Position numbers and translations under genes: made by a program. The notes beneath the pieces were generated by a model. The model was not told the origin of the DNA. It did no database searches and was given only the letters and a program-made list of their open reading frames with translations. Positions 18,302 to 25,965 of a DNA stretch of 64,000 nucleotides are shown here, in pieces (the stretch's first letter is position 1; the number at the start of each line of letters is the position of its first letter). This DNA comes from Rhodobacteraceae bacterium LMO-JJ12 (GTDB lineage: Bacteria; Pseudomonadota; Alphaproteobacteria; Rhodobacterales; Rhodobacteraceae), in assembly GCA_021555075.1 (NCBI GenBank), contig JAKGBX010000001.1:806001-870000 (forward strand), given 5' to 3'.

Positions 18302-18323
18302 TCAGGCGGGCCAGGCAGCCCGC
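18302..18323 (-). promoter_or_regulatory. Leader hairpin upstream of the ABC exporter pair
   Basis: GCGGGC and GCCCGC pair around TGCCTG in the 5' region of the ABC exporter message. There is no T-run, so it is not an intrinsic terminator; it could protect the message or act with the small ORF just upstream. Confidence 0.35.
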
Positions 18324-18356
18324 GAATTTGAACGGCGCCCACACGGGGTCATCCGT

Positions 18357-18386
18357 TCAGATGTGGTTCCAGATCCCGCGATACAT
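18357..18386 (-). CDS. Nine-codon ORF (MYRGIWNHI) with strong ribosome binding site
   Basis: On the minus strand AAGGAGG is followed by 7 bases and ATG, the best Shine-Dalgarno in this window. The ORF reads MYRGIWNHI then TGA. The same frame stays open for 22 more codons after the TGA and looks protein-like (TDDPVWAPFKFAGCLARL and four more residues), ending at 18288. It precedes the ABC exporter genes on the same strand. It could be a regulatory upstream ORF, a disrupted small gene, or a readthrough gene. Function unknown. The 368-base region 18249-18616 otherwise shows no gene on either strand. Confidence 0.4.
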   Translation of the reverse strand: MYRGIWNHI

Positions 18387-18616
18387 ACTGCACCCTCCTT
18401 GTCGGTTGCCTATACAGGCTAGCCCAGGGAAAAGGGGATGTCACCCCCTGCGCGCAATACCCGTTGTGACGCAGATTGGCCGCCCCGATGAGACAGTGCG
18501 CGCTAGTAAGTTCGTCAACAAAAGGTAACAAGTCTGCGCCCCCAAATGACCGCATTTAGCCAGTATTCATGCGCCCTGAATGGGCTTTTTGGCCCTAAGT
18601 CTTGAAACGAGGTCTC

Positions 18617-19390
18617 ATGCAATTGCCCGATCCGGTCAAAACCATCTATCTGGCCACGTTTGCCATCATCGCCCTTGTCACATTCGCCGTATTTGGCGAG
18701 CTTCTGCCCGGCGGGCGCAAGCACGACACGCCGCGCTCTTTTGGGCAAGTCGTGCAGACTTTCATCGACAATGTCAGCGGCCATTTCTCTGGCTCTGAAA
18801 TCCTGATGGGTCATCGCAAATGGAACGGCACTATTGAAGACGACAAGCTGAGCTTTCACGGCATGGCGTTTACATTTACCGATCGGAATGACCCGGACAC
18901 CTACGTGCCTTATGCCTTTGAATTCGACGGCACGGCATTCACCCCGGCACCCGACGCGCACGCCATTGAAATCGCCGATTTCTTTGCTCGATACAAAGCC
19001 CCCTTTGCCAATGCGCCCGCGCAGACTCCTGACGACTGCATCACCCCAAATCCCCAAGGCGTCGATGCAACAGAGTTAGAGCCCTCAATCATCTGTCGTC
19101 TGCCTTCTCTCCTGCCCGACCGGCGCGCGGCGGTGATCGGCGTGCTACGCCCAGACCCTTCCACACTCCAACGCGGCGATGGCGACAGGCTCTGTCGCGA
19201 CGAAGTTCAGAGGTGGCTGAAGCGTGCCGAGTTCAAGGGACTTGAGGTTGCGCTGTGTGTCATCACGGATCAGACGTTTCAAGCCGACAGCTATGGCCCT
19301 GGGAACTGGATGGATATTATCTTCTATCAAAAGCGGGGAACGCGGCTATTGAATATGCGTGGCGAGACCCGGAATTTTCAGCGGATTTGA
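18617..19390 (+). CDS. Hypothetical membrane-anchored protein
   Basis: 257 residues with one N-terminal transmembrane helix (about residues 10-30, TIYLATFAIIALVTFAVFG) and a periplasmic or cytosolic domain of mixed composition. Two Cys-containing stretches (DDCITPNP and IICRLPS, later RLCRDEV and ALCVITD) could form disulphides if exported. I do not recognise a family. ATG 18617 is preceded by GAGG; a TTG at 18602 is in frame. Neighbours give no functional hint. The GC content is a little lower than in the genes around it. Confidence 0.65.
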   Translation: MQLPDPVKTIYLATFAIIALVTFAVFGELLPGGRKHDTPRSFGQVVQTFIDNVSGHFSGSEILMGHRKWNGTIEDDKLSFHGMAFTFTDRNDPDTYVPYAFEFDGTAFTPAPDAHAIEIADFFARYKAPFANAPAQTPDDCITPNPQGVDATELEPSIICRLPSLLPDRRAAVIGVLRPDPSTLQRGDGDRLCRDEVQRWLKRAEFKGLEVALCVITDQTFQADSYGPGNWMDIIFYQKRGTRLLNMRGETRNFQRI

Positions 19391-19544
19391 GCGCCTGCCC
19401 CTGCTCGTGCTCCGGTTGAGCGCGACGCCCAACAGCGTGCCTCGCGTTTCGGCCCCGTGCAGACAAGGCCACTGGGCACGATCCCGCTCAGACGTTGAGC
19501 CGCGCCAGACCCTGCCGCTCAGGAAAGGAGACAAGCCTGCGCGT

Positions 19545-19593
19545 CTTTCATCTTGCTCCAAATATTCCGGGGGTTTGGGGGCAGCGCCCCCAA
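19545..19593 (+). repeat. Dispersed AAATATCCC-type repeat with hairpin
   Basis: CTTTCATCTTGC is followed by AAATATTCCGGGGG and then TTGGGGGC-AGC-GCCCCCAA (19575-19593), a perfect 8-bp stem. This is the main feature of the 366-base gap 19391-19756, where I see no gene. Short ORFs reading through it give low-complexity products and should not be annotated. Confidence 0.75.
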
Positions 19594-19756
19594 GACCTGC
19601 GCGCTTTCGCGAACATGCGTGGCGCAAGACCCTGTAAGCGATGGAGCTCGGTGCAATGAAGCCGATTGGGCCAACAGGCGCGCAACCGGGATGGCTGCGC
19701 GACGCGGGGCGATTTGTCTCTTTCTTGTGACCGGGCGGCGGCGTATATCAGGGCGG

Positions 19757-20107
19757 ATGACACGCAAAACCCGGTCATATCTCGGTGTCTTTCTGGCGCT
19801 ATTTCTGGCCCTGACGGGTCAGAGCATGGCCGTGGCGCGGGGCATGCCCAATGCCGCTGGCGAAATCGTGCTCTGCACCGGATCGGGGCCGACGGTGCGC
19901 TTGGTCGATGCGACCGGTCAACCGGTCGGCCCGCCCCATATCTGCCCCGATTTTGCGGCCTCGCTTTTTGCTGTTGCGCAGGTGCCGCCACCGACCGTGG
20001 CGCGCCCGCTGACGCGGGCCTTGGCGCTGCGTCCGCCTGCCCGTATCGCTGCGGTTTCGCTTGACGTGCCGCATGCCTCGGCGCGGGGGCCACCCGGCCG
20101 GGCCTGA
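19757..20107 (+). CDS. Small exported protein next to PCuAC
   Basis: 116 residues. An N-terminal hydrophobic segment (YLGVFLALFLALTGQSMAVA, about residues 8-27) looks like a signal peptide or anchor, followed by a short domain with two cysteines, VLCTGSG and HICPDF, and a Pro/Arg/Ala-rich tail. It resembles the DUF2946-type proteins that often neighbour copper chaperones, but I am not certain of the family. PCuAC begins 74 bases downstream, so a shared role in copper handling at the cell envelope is a reasonable inference. Confidence 0.6.
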   Translation: MTRKTRSYLGVFLALFLALTGQSMAVARGMPNAAGEIVLCTGSGPTVRLVDATGQPVGPPHICPDFAASLFAVAQVPPPTVARPLTRALALRPPARIAAVSLDVPHASARGPPGRA

Positions 20108-20181
20108 CGAACCTTTCACAAGACCGGGCGCCGCCCTGGCGCGCCCACCTCACTTCCATGTTCAAAACAAGGAGAGACGCG

Positions 20182-20661
20182 ATGTCTTTCAAACTTCGTA
20201 TTGCTGCGGCTGCTGCCGCTATCGTTCTTGCCACCCCACTTTTCGCTGATGGCATCAAGGTGGATGACCCCTATGCACGCGCCAGCGCGAGCATGTCGTC
20301 GTCGGGTGCGGCATTCATGATGATCCACAACGAGACCGGTCAGGCCGACCGGCTGATCGACGTCAAATCGGATGTCGCCAAGATGGTCGAACTGCACACC
20401 CATACCGAAGACGCCAATGGCGTGATGAAGATGGTGCACGTCGAGGAGGGTTTCGAGCTTCCCGCTGATGGCATGATCGCGCTGCAGCGCGGCGGCAAGC
20501 ACGTCATGTTCATGGGCCTCAAACAACCGCTGAACCAGGGCGACATGGTCAATGTGACGCTGGTGTTTGAAAAGGCCGGTGATGTCGCGGTGGAAATCCC
20601 TGTCGATCTTGAGCGCAAGCCGATGGAAGGCGCAATGAAGCACAAGAAGCACAAGATGTGA
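20182..20661 (+). CDS. Periplasmic copper chaperone PCuAC
   Basis: 159-residue exported protein with signal peptide (about residues 1-22, cleaved after LATPLFA). The Cu(I)-binding pattern H-X-n-M-X-n-H-X-M is present: MVELHTHTEDANGVMKM and later GGKHVMFMG. The C-terminus has an extra metal-ligand-rich tail, MKHKKHKM. In the family PCuAC delivers copper to cytochrome c oxidase CuA or cbb3 assembly. AAGGAGA lies before ATG 20182. It follows the small exported protein at 19757 and is closed by a terminator at 20721. Confidence 0.93.
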   Translation: MSFKLRIAAAAAAIVLATPLFADGIKVDDPYARASASMSSSGAAFMMIHNETGQADRLIDVKSDVAKMVELHTHTEDANGVMKMVHVEEGFELPADGMIALQRGGKHVMFMGLKQPLNQGDMVNVTLVFEKAGDVAVEIPVDLERKPMEGAMKHKKHKM

Positions 20662-20720
20662 GACGCCCACGCATCGGGCGGGTCGGACTGACCCGTCTTC
20701 TGCTATGGCGGCGAAAATCC

Positions 20721-20754
20721 GGCGCGCGGGGCAACCTGCGCGCCGTTTTCTTTT
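20721..20754 (+). terminator. Rho-independent terminator after PCuAC
   Basis: GGCGCGCGGG pairs with CCTGCGCGCC across a GCAA tetraloop, a 10-bp stem with one G-T pair, followed by GTTTTCTTTT. It lies between PCuAC and the converging cobB. Confidence 0.88.
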
Positions 20755-20761
20755 CGCCACG

Positions 20762-21457
20762 TCACGCGCCGAGCAGGGACTCGACCCACTCCGGCACGGC
20801 GCGCGTTGCCGGGCCGGACCGGGTTTCATCAAACACCGGAATGACGGAGGAGGGCGCAAGATTGATCTCGACCGTATGCGCGCCCGCCTGCGCGGCAATC
20901 TCGACAAACCCGGCGGCAGGGTAAACCTCGCCGCTGGTGCCGATGGCGGCGAAAAGCGTGCAGCTTTCCAGCGCCGCCATGATCTCATCCATGCAATAGG
21001 GAATTTCGCCGAACCAGACGATATCGGGCCGCGTGGCGGGGGCGGCGCAGCTGGGGCAGGGGTCTTGTGCGCGCATTGTCTCGGGCGCGGGCCAGCGATG
21101 GCCGCAAGCCGCGCAGAGCGCCGAATTCAGCGCGCCATGCATGTGAATGACCGATGTTGCCCCGCCGCGTTCATGCAGATCGTCGACATTTTGGGTCACG
21201 ATCACCACCTCGCCGGGATACTGCGCCTGCAACCGTGCCAGTGCGGCATGCGCTGCGTTAGGCTCGGCGCCCCGGCAATTTTCGCGCCGCGCATTGTAGA
21301 ACGCGTGCACCATTGCGGGGTTGCGCGCGAAACCTTCGGGGGTGGCGACCTCGCGCAGATCATATTTTGTCCACAGCCCGTCGACATCGCGAAACGTGCC
21401 CAGCCCGCTTTCGGCGGAAACCCCCGCGCCGGTGAGGATGACGATCCTTTCGCTCAT
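20762..21457 (-). CDS. cobB: NAD-dependent protein deacylase, Sir2 family
   Basis: 231-residue class III sirtuin. NAD-binding GAGVSAESGLGTFR is at residues 10-23; TQNVDDLHERGG and the catalytic His in VIHMHGAL follow. The zinc site has two cysteine pairs, CAACG and CPSC. The segment AFYNARRENC carries the Tyr-x-x-Arg of SIRT5-like enzymes that remove succinyl and malonyl groups, so desuccinylase activity is plausible. The start codon overlaps the stop of the upstream gene by 4 bases (ATGA at 21454-21457). Confidence 0.93.
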   Translation of the reverse strand: MSERIVILTGAGVSAESGLGTFRDVDGLWTKYDLREVATPEGFARNPAMVHAFYNARRENCRGAEPNAAHAALARLQAQYPGEVVIVTQNVDDLHERGGATSVIHMHGALNSALCAACGHRWPAPETMRAQDPCPSCAAPATRPDIVWFGEIPYCMDEIMAALESCTLFAAIGTSGEVYPAAGFVEIAAQAGAHTVEINLAPSSVIPVFDETRSGPATRAVPEWVESLLGA

Positions 21458-21945
21458 TTCAGAGCCTCAAGAAGCATGTCTCTGACATCGTCGTAGTCTG
21501 GCGCGTCGCCTTCGCGCAGGCCCAGTGTCGAATGGCGGTCCCCGTCATAGAGATCGGCGTGATAGAGCCGGGTGACGGGCTTGCCTTCGGCGCGTGCCTT
21601 TTCGGCGTGAAACGCTTGCGTGCGGGCATACGAGCCGATCAGCGCCGCCTTGGTAAAACAATTGCTGTCATCCAGCATCAACACGAAAAGCTTGGCAAAA
21701 TCCCCGGTGAATGGCGCAAGGCGGAAGGCCAGAACCTCGCCCTCGGGCAGTTGGATTCGCTCGATCAATTCGACCTCCTGCGCGCCCGGTGTCAGAAAGC
21801 GGCCCCAATGGTCCATCACACAACTTGAGGCTGGTGGCGTTTGCGGGGAGTCCGATTGCGCGCGGGTCGGTGTGCTGGCGATCGTGGCGAGCAGGCCGAG
21901 CACGATCAGCACGAGTCTGGCAGGTGTTTGATGAAAGACGCGCAT
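21454..21945 (-). CDS. Exported hypothetical protein coupled to cobB
   Basis: 163 residues with a signal peptide (RLVLIVLGLLATIASTPTRAQ, cleavage expected after TRA). The mature part has two cysteines (SSCVMDHWG and DSNCFTK) about 60 residues apart, possibly a disulphide. I do not recognise a family. ATG 21945 is chosen because it starts the signal peptide; the frame is open further up to 22281 but runs antisense to the M50 peptidase gene. The 4-base overlap with cobB means coupled translation of a secreted protein and a cytosolic sirtuin, which has no obvious logic. Confidence 0.75.
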   Translation of the reverse strand: MRVFHQTPARLVLIVLGLLATIASTPTRAQSDSPQTPPASSCVMDHWGRFLTPGAQEVELIERIQLPEGEVLAFRLAPFTGDFAKLFVLMLDDSNCFTKAALIGSYARTQAFHAEKARAEGKPVTRLYHADLYDGDRHSTLGLREGDAPDYDDVRDMLLEALK

Positions 21946-22111
21946 CGGGCAATCCCTCAGGCTGTGAGCAGAGGTATCAACCCTATAGCCTGCCGCGCGC
22001 TTTCTGAATTGAAAAATGCGGCAATGGCCAGCTGCCCCGCCTCGTTGTCGCGCAATGTCTTGCACGCTTTGCGGCTTGCTTTGGCTTGGGGTTTTGTCTG
22101 AATGTGGCGCC

Positions 22112-22792
22112 ATGTTGCAGACTGGCCCTATCATCTTGCGTTTCCAAGGCATCTTTGGCGTTCCTGTCGAGATCGGCCAGACGCTGGCCTTTCTGGTGTT
22201 GATCCTGGGGGGCGTGTCGCTGAGCGCTGGCGCCGATCCGATTTGGCTGGCGATCATGCTGGCGATGATCTTTGCCATCATCTATCTGCACGAATTGGGC
22301 CATGCCTGGGCCTGTCGGGTGCAAGGCATAGACGTGCGCCGCATCGTGTTGCATGGCGGCGGCGGGTTTTGTGAACAGGAACTCCCTGCCACCCCCCATC
22401 AGCAGGAATTCATCGTGGCGATGGGGCCGCTGGTGAACCTCGCACTCTGGGCGGTTACCACGTTGGTGACGGATTGGGTCTGGGACAATGGCCTGGGCGG
22501 CGGCTATCTCAGCCATTACCTGTCGTTGTTTTCCTGGCTCAACCTGATGTTCTTTGCCTTCAACATTCTGCCGGTGCTTCCGCTGGATGGCGGGCGGCTG
22601 TTGCAGTTGATCTTGCAGCGCTTCTTGCCACGCGCCACGGCGATGCGCGTGTCGGGCGGTGTCGGGTTGGTAGTGGCGATCCTGTGGTGGCCTGGGCTGG
22701 TCTGGCTCTGGCTGTCGACCGGGTGGCTTTTGCTCTTCATACCGTCGATCTGGCTACATTACCGGCTGATGCGCGGCGAGTTGGAAATCTGA
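22112..22792 (+). CDS. Site-2 protease family (M50) membrane metallopeptidase
   Basis: 226-residue integral membrane protein. The zinc motif is HELGHAW in a transmembrane helix at about residue 60, and the second metal ligand is the Asp of LPLDGGRLL near residue 157, preceded by NILPVLP. The topology has about five to six helices with no PDZ domain, resembling the short Rhodobacterales M50 proteins rather than RseP. Some members are sporulation factor IVFB-like. ATG 22112 (MLQTGPIILRFQG) is chosen over 22016. Divergent from the exported protein gene, 166 bases apart. Confidence 0.88.
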   Translation: MLQTGPIILRFQGIFGVPVEIGQTLAFLVLILGGVSLSAGADPIWLAIMLAMIFAIIYLHELGHAWACRVQGIDVRRIVLHGGGGFCEQELPATPHQQEFIVAMGPLVNLALWAVTTLVTDWVWDNGLGGGYLSHYLSLFSWLNLMFFAFNILPVLPLDGGRLLQLILQRFLPRATAMRVSGGVGLVVAILWWPGLVWLWLSTGWLLLFIPSIWLHYRLMRGELEI

Positions 22793-22900
22793 GAGCGTGG
22801 AGCGACGCCGTGGGCTGTCTTGGGGGCGCAATTGTCCGCTTTGCGCGCGGGCGGCTGTACTGCAAGCACGCGCTACTGGATCGGTTGCGATATGGCAGTG

Positions 22901-23296
22901 TCAGCCGCAGGTTGCTTCGGCAGCTTCGGCGTAGGCCTTGTAGCTCTGCCAGAACCGTTCGTGGCCGGAGTTGTCGGATTGGCGGATCACCTGGGCGCGA
23001 TGCGGATCGGAATAGAAGCTGGCGGCGAGGCGTTGATCGCTTGAGTTCAGAGAATCATTGGCCACGGCTTGAATGCAGCCGCATTTTTCGCGCGATCGCG
23101 CCTTGCGATCCGAGGCGAGGCAGGCTTTCGAGATCGGCCCCGAAGCCAGCCGCAACGGCTGGGCGGCGACCTTGGTACCGTTGGTGACCTTGACGGGCAC
23201 GCGCACGGTTGTCTGGCCGACATCGCGACCGGCCTTGCGATAGCCGCCACACGCGGCAAGCGCGAGACAAACTGTTAGTGCGATGAGGATACGCAT
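22901..23296 (-). CDS. Small lipoprotein, conserved in Rhodobacterales
   Basis: 131 residues with a type II signal sequence: RILIALTVCLALAACGG, lipobox LAAC. The C-terminal half has the pattern KACLASDR, CGCIQAVAN, SFYSDPH and FWQSYKAYAEAAEATCG. I recall similar Rhodobacterales proteins being labelled arginine transporter in databases, without evidence visible here; I would call it a lipoprotein of unknown function. ATG 23296 starts the signal sequence. Confidence 0.75.
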   Translation of the reverse strand: MRILIALTVCLALAACGGYRKAGRDVGQTTVRVPVKVTNGTKVAAQPLRLASGPISKACLASDRKARSREKCGCIQAVANDSLNSSDQRLAASFYSDPHRAQVIRQSDNSGHERFWQSYKAYAEAAEATCG

Positions 23297-23423
23297 CTGC
23301 CCGAACCTCTTTGTTATATTTTTCGCAATCATGGCGCAAAATGGAGGGGAATTCAATCGCTCCCGCAGTCACTGGGAAGATGAATGCCGATGAAGAGATG
23401 GCCCGTCCTCACCACAGTAACAA

Positions 23424-23505
23424 GCGGGGGGCAGCCCCCCGCACCACGGCAAAAGGCGGGGGGCCAGCCCCCCGCACCCCCCGGGATATTTCGGGCAAGA
23501 TGAAG
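23424..23505 (-). repeat. Dispersed AAATATCCC repeat with two hairpins
   Basis: On the minus strand: CTTCATCTTGC, AAATATCCCGGGGGG, then two consecutive hairpins, GCGGGGGGC-TG-GCCCCCCGC (23475-23456) and GCGGGGGGC/GCCCCCCGC (23442-23424). It sits between the lipoprotein gene and the tetR promoter, and is the longest copy in the window. Confidence 0.8.
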
Positions 23506-23512
23506 ATGCGGG

Positions 23513-23541
23513 TTGACACGAATCGCTGCCGGGATAAGCCT
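23513..23541 (+). promoter_or_regulatory. Promoter of the tetR gene
   Basis: TTGACA at 23513-23518 matches the -35 consensus exactly. A -10-like TAAGCC lies 16 bases downstream at 23535-23540 and overlaps the left arm of the operator palindrome, the arrangement expected for autorepression. Confidence 0.6.
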
Positions 23542-23560
23542 GACTGAGCGATCAGTCAGG
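23539..23560 (+). promoter_or_regulatory. TetR-type operator palindrome
   Basis: A perfect inverted repeat: CCTGACTGA (23539-23547) and TCAGTCAGG (23552-23560) separated by GCGA. Size and symmetry match TetR-family operators. It starts within the -10 region and ends 8 bases before the likely TTG start of the regulator gene. Confidence 0.75.
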
Positions 23561-23568
23561 ATTTGAGG

Positions 23569-24255
23569 TTGGACGACGATTTGGCAAACGGTTTGGCAGA
23601 CAGAGCGGTCGAGACGGGCGAAGCCGAGGCCGGAGGGGCGCGGTTCGATGCCATACTGGATGCGGCCGAGCAGGTCTTTGCCGGGTCGGGCTATGACGGG
23701 GCGGCGCTGCGCGAGATTGCCCGGCGGGCCGGGGTGGCGCAGGGGTTGATCCATTATCATTTCGACAACAAGGCGCGGCTGTTTGAGCGCGTGGTGGCGC
23801 GCCGCTCAAGCCAGATCAACAAGGCACGCGCCGCGCTGTTGGCGGCGTTGCGCGCGCGCGGTGTTGTGCGTCTTGAAGAGGTGGTTGAAGCTCTGTTTCG
23901 CCCAACCATCGAGGCCGGTATCGAGCTGGCTGAGGATGGCGGCGGCTTTGCCCGCATCCTGGTGTCGATGGCCAACTCCAACGACCCTTTGGCGCGTGAC
24001 CTGACCGAGACGTATTACGACCCGATTGCGCATGATTATATCAGCGCGCTGCGCGAGGCAGAGCCGGAGTTGGGGCAGGGCGATGCGGTCTGGGCCTATA
24101 TGTTCGCCATTGGTGTGGGCATGACGATGATGGCGCGCACCGGGCGCCCGCTGCGGCTGTCGGGCGGCTTGTGTGATGATGGTGATGCCGATGCGATGTT
24201 GGCGCGGATTGTGCCGTTTATCTGCGGAGGGATCCGCGCGTTGATTTCAGAATAA
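23569..24255 (+). CDS. TetR family transcriptional regulator
   Basis: 228 residues. The N-terminal helix-turn-helix is clear: AILDAAEQVFAGSGYDGAA, LREIARRAGVAQGLIHYHF and the DNKARLFERVV helix. The C-terminal ligand domain is typical in size and has a long helix LEEVVEALFRPTIEAGIEL. No ATG is available; TTG 23569 has AGGA 7 bases upstream, within the operator's right arm, whereas TTG 23563 has that element too close. It likely controls its own expression and the TRAP-cyclase-FAH genes that start 22 bases downstream. Confidence 0.9.
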   Translation: MDDDLANGLADRAVETGEAEAGGARFDAILDAAEQVFAGSGYDGAALREIARRAGVAQGLIHYHFDNKARLFERVVARRSSQINKARAALLAALRARGVVRLEEVVEALFRPTIEAGIELAEDGGGFARILVSMANSNDPLARDLTETYYDPIAHDYISALREAEPELGQGDAVWAYMFAIGVGMTMMARTGRPLRLSGGLCDDGDADAMLARIVPFICGGIRALISE

Positions 24256-24277
24256 AGCAACTTTGGGAGGAGTTAAG

Positions 24278-25351
24278 ATGAAGAATTTCGTAGCAAAAGG
24301 CGTGGCGGTTGCCGCGCTATCCATGGGCGGGCTGCTCGGTGCGCCGATGGCCATGGCCGAAGATATCTCGGTCACAGTTGTGGCCGGGCATCCACCGGTT
24401 TTCCGCTGGGTGAAACATGCCAATCAGACCTTTATTCCCGCGGTCGATGCCGCGCTGGAAGGGACGGATTACAAGATCAACTGGTCCGAACAATATGGCG
24501 GATCATTGGCCAAGGTCGGCGATGAGTTGGAAGCGGTCGAAGAAGGGTTGGCCGAGATCGGGCTGGTGTCGTCGCTGTTTGATCCGGCCAAGCTCTCTGT
24601 GCAGAACGTGACCTATTTCACGCCTTTCGTATCAAGCGATTCCACTGCCGTTTCGGGCTGGATGGACAAGCTTCAGGAGAGCAATACCGACATGAAGGCG
24701 GCTTGGGCGGAAAATGGTTTGGAGTATCTTGGCGGCGGCATCGGGATTGATGACTATCTGTTGATGACCACATTCCCGGTCAATTCCATTGCCGATCTCA
24801 ACGGCCACAAGATCGCGGCCCCCGGTCCGGCGGTGAACTGGCTCAAAGGCACTGGCGCGGTGGGCGTTTCAGGCAACCTGACCACCTATTACAACGAGAT
24901 CAAGACTGGCGTTTATGACGGTGTGATCGTTTTTGCCAGCGCCGCGCTTCCGGGCAAGCTGCACGAGGTGGCGCCCTATATCACCAAGGTCGGCTTTGGC
25001 GCGCAATATGCCGGCGGGATCGCCGCCAACAAGGATTGGTATGACAGCCTTGCACCCGAAGTTCAGGCCGCGCTGAAAGCAGCGGCGCAGGCCGATGCCG
25101 TGGCCTATCAGCAGGACCTTGATGCTTCGGTCACCAAGTTTCTTGGGCTGATGCAGGAACAGGGCGCGACCGTGAGCGAAGTGGATCAGGCGTTTCGCGA
25201 GGAGTGGGCCGCGGGCATGGACAATGTTGCCATGCTCTGGGCCAAGCAGCTTGATAGCGAAGGCAAGGCCGGGACCGCCGTTCTCAAGGCCTATATGGAC
25301 ACGATGCGCGCCGCCGGTGCGACACCTGTGCGCAACTGGGATCAGGAATGA
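24278..25351 (+). CDS. TRAP transporter solute-binding protein (DctP family)
   Basis: 357-residue periplasmic receptor. Signal peptide MKNFVAKGVAVAALSMGG to about residue 27 (cleaved after AMA). The mature part has the DctP-like KINWSEQYGGSLAKVGDELEAV stretch and the ligand-binding core LNGHKIAAPGPAVNWLKG. GGGAGGAG precedes ATG 24278. It binds an organic acid and delivers it to the DctQM permease encoded next. The ligand is unknown; the linked cyclase and FAH hydrolase suggest a cyclic or aromatic-derived carboxylate. Confidence 0.93.
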   Translation: MKNFVAKGVAVAALSMGGLLGAPMAMAEDISVTVVAGHPPVFRWVKHANQTFIPAVDAALEGTDYKINWSEQYGGSLAKVGDELEAVEEGLAEIGLVSSLFDPAKLSVQNVTYFTPFVSSDSTAVSGWMDKLQESNTDMKAAWAENGLEYLGGGIGIDDYLLMTTFPVNSIADLNGHKIAAPGPAVNWLKGTGAVGVSGNLTTYYNEIKTGVYDGVIVFASAALPGKLHEVAPYITKVGFGAQYAGGIAANKDWYDSLAPEVQAALKAAAQADAVAYQQDLDASVTKFLGLMQEQGATVSEVDQAFREEWAAGMDNVAMLWAKQLDSEGKAGTAVLKAYMDTMRAAGATPVRNWDQE

Positions 25352-25367
25352 TCGCTTGAGCAAAGCT

Positions 25368-25392
25368 TTGCCCCGGACGTGATCCGGGGCAA
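25368..25392 (+). repeat. Intergenic palindrome between dctP and dctQ
   Basis: TTGCCCCGGA and TCCGGGGCAA form a perfect 10-bp stem with a CGTGA loop. Hairpins after the binding-protein gene are a known way to raise receptor message over permease message in transport operons. Sequences of the CCCCGGA...TCCGGGG type are also common dispersed palindromes in alphaproteobacteria, so both explanations fit. Confidence 0.6.
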
Positions 25393-25410
25393 GCCACGAG
25401 GGGGAGGCAG

Positions 25411-25965
25411 ATGGCAGAGCAGACAGCAACAGCCGGGTTGCCCGGATGGTTCATCACGCTCAGACGCGGGGTCGATGCGATCACGCAGGGGCTGAACGTG
25501 GCGGGCACGCTCTTGATCGTGGCGGTGATGCTTCTGGTCAATGCCGATGTGATCGGGCGCGGTGCGTTTGATCTACCGATCTCCGGCGTGCCAGAAATGG
25601 TTTCGATGTCGATTGTCGCCATTGTCTTCCTGCAAATCGCCCAGACCTTTCGCATGGGCCGGATGACGCGCACCGAACTGCTTCTGGGCGGGTTGGAACG
25701 GCGCAGCCCACGGACGCGGCAGGCTTTGGAAGTGGTCTTTTCCCTCGCCGCCATCGCGCTTGTCTGGCAGATCATCACGGCGTCTTGGCCGCTCTTTCGC
25801 AAAGCATGGGAGCGCGGCACCTATGAAGGCACCATCGGTGATTTTATCGCGCCGATCTGGCCCGTGAAACTGATCATCATCATCGGTTGCGCCGCCCTTC
25901 TGGTGCAGCTTGTGTTGCATGGAATGGGGGCCCTTCTGCGGTTGACCAGAAAGGGCGCATCATGA
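25411..25965 (+). CDS. TRAP transporter small permease (DctQ family)
   Basis: 184 residues with four transmembrane helices. The conserved DctQ signature is visible: LLVNADVIGRGAFDLPISGVPE in the second helix region, followed by RTELLLGGL. It forms the permease with the large subunit; the ATG of dctM overlaps its stop codon (ATGA at 25962-25965). Confidence 0.92.
   Translation: MAEQTATAGLPGWFITLRRGVDAITQGLNVAGTLLIVAVMLLVNADVIGRGAFDLPISGVPEMVSMSIVAIVFLQIAQTFRMGRMTRTELLLGGLERRSPRTRQALEVVFSLAAIALVWQIITASWPLFRKAWERGTYEGTIGDFIAPIWPVKLIIIIGCAALLVQLVLHGMGALLRLTRKGAS

Noticed and set aside
18288-18386. Selenocysteine reading of the in-frame TGA in the small ORF before the ABC exporter
   Set aside because: The nearest hairpin is more than 30 bases after the TGA and does not look like a bacterial SECIS; no selenoprotein family resembles the product.
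19359-19637. 92-residue frame in the gap before the DUF2946-like gene
   Set aside because: It translates the dispersed repeat (SSCSKYSGGLGAAPP-type sequence), a known source of spurious small ORFs here.
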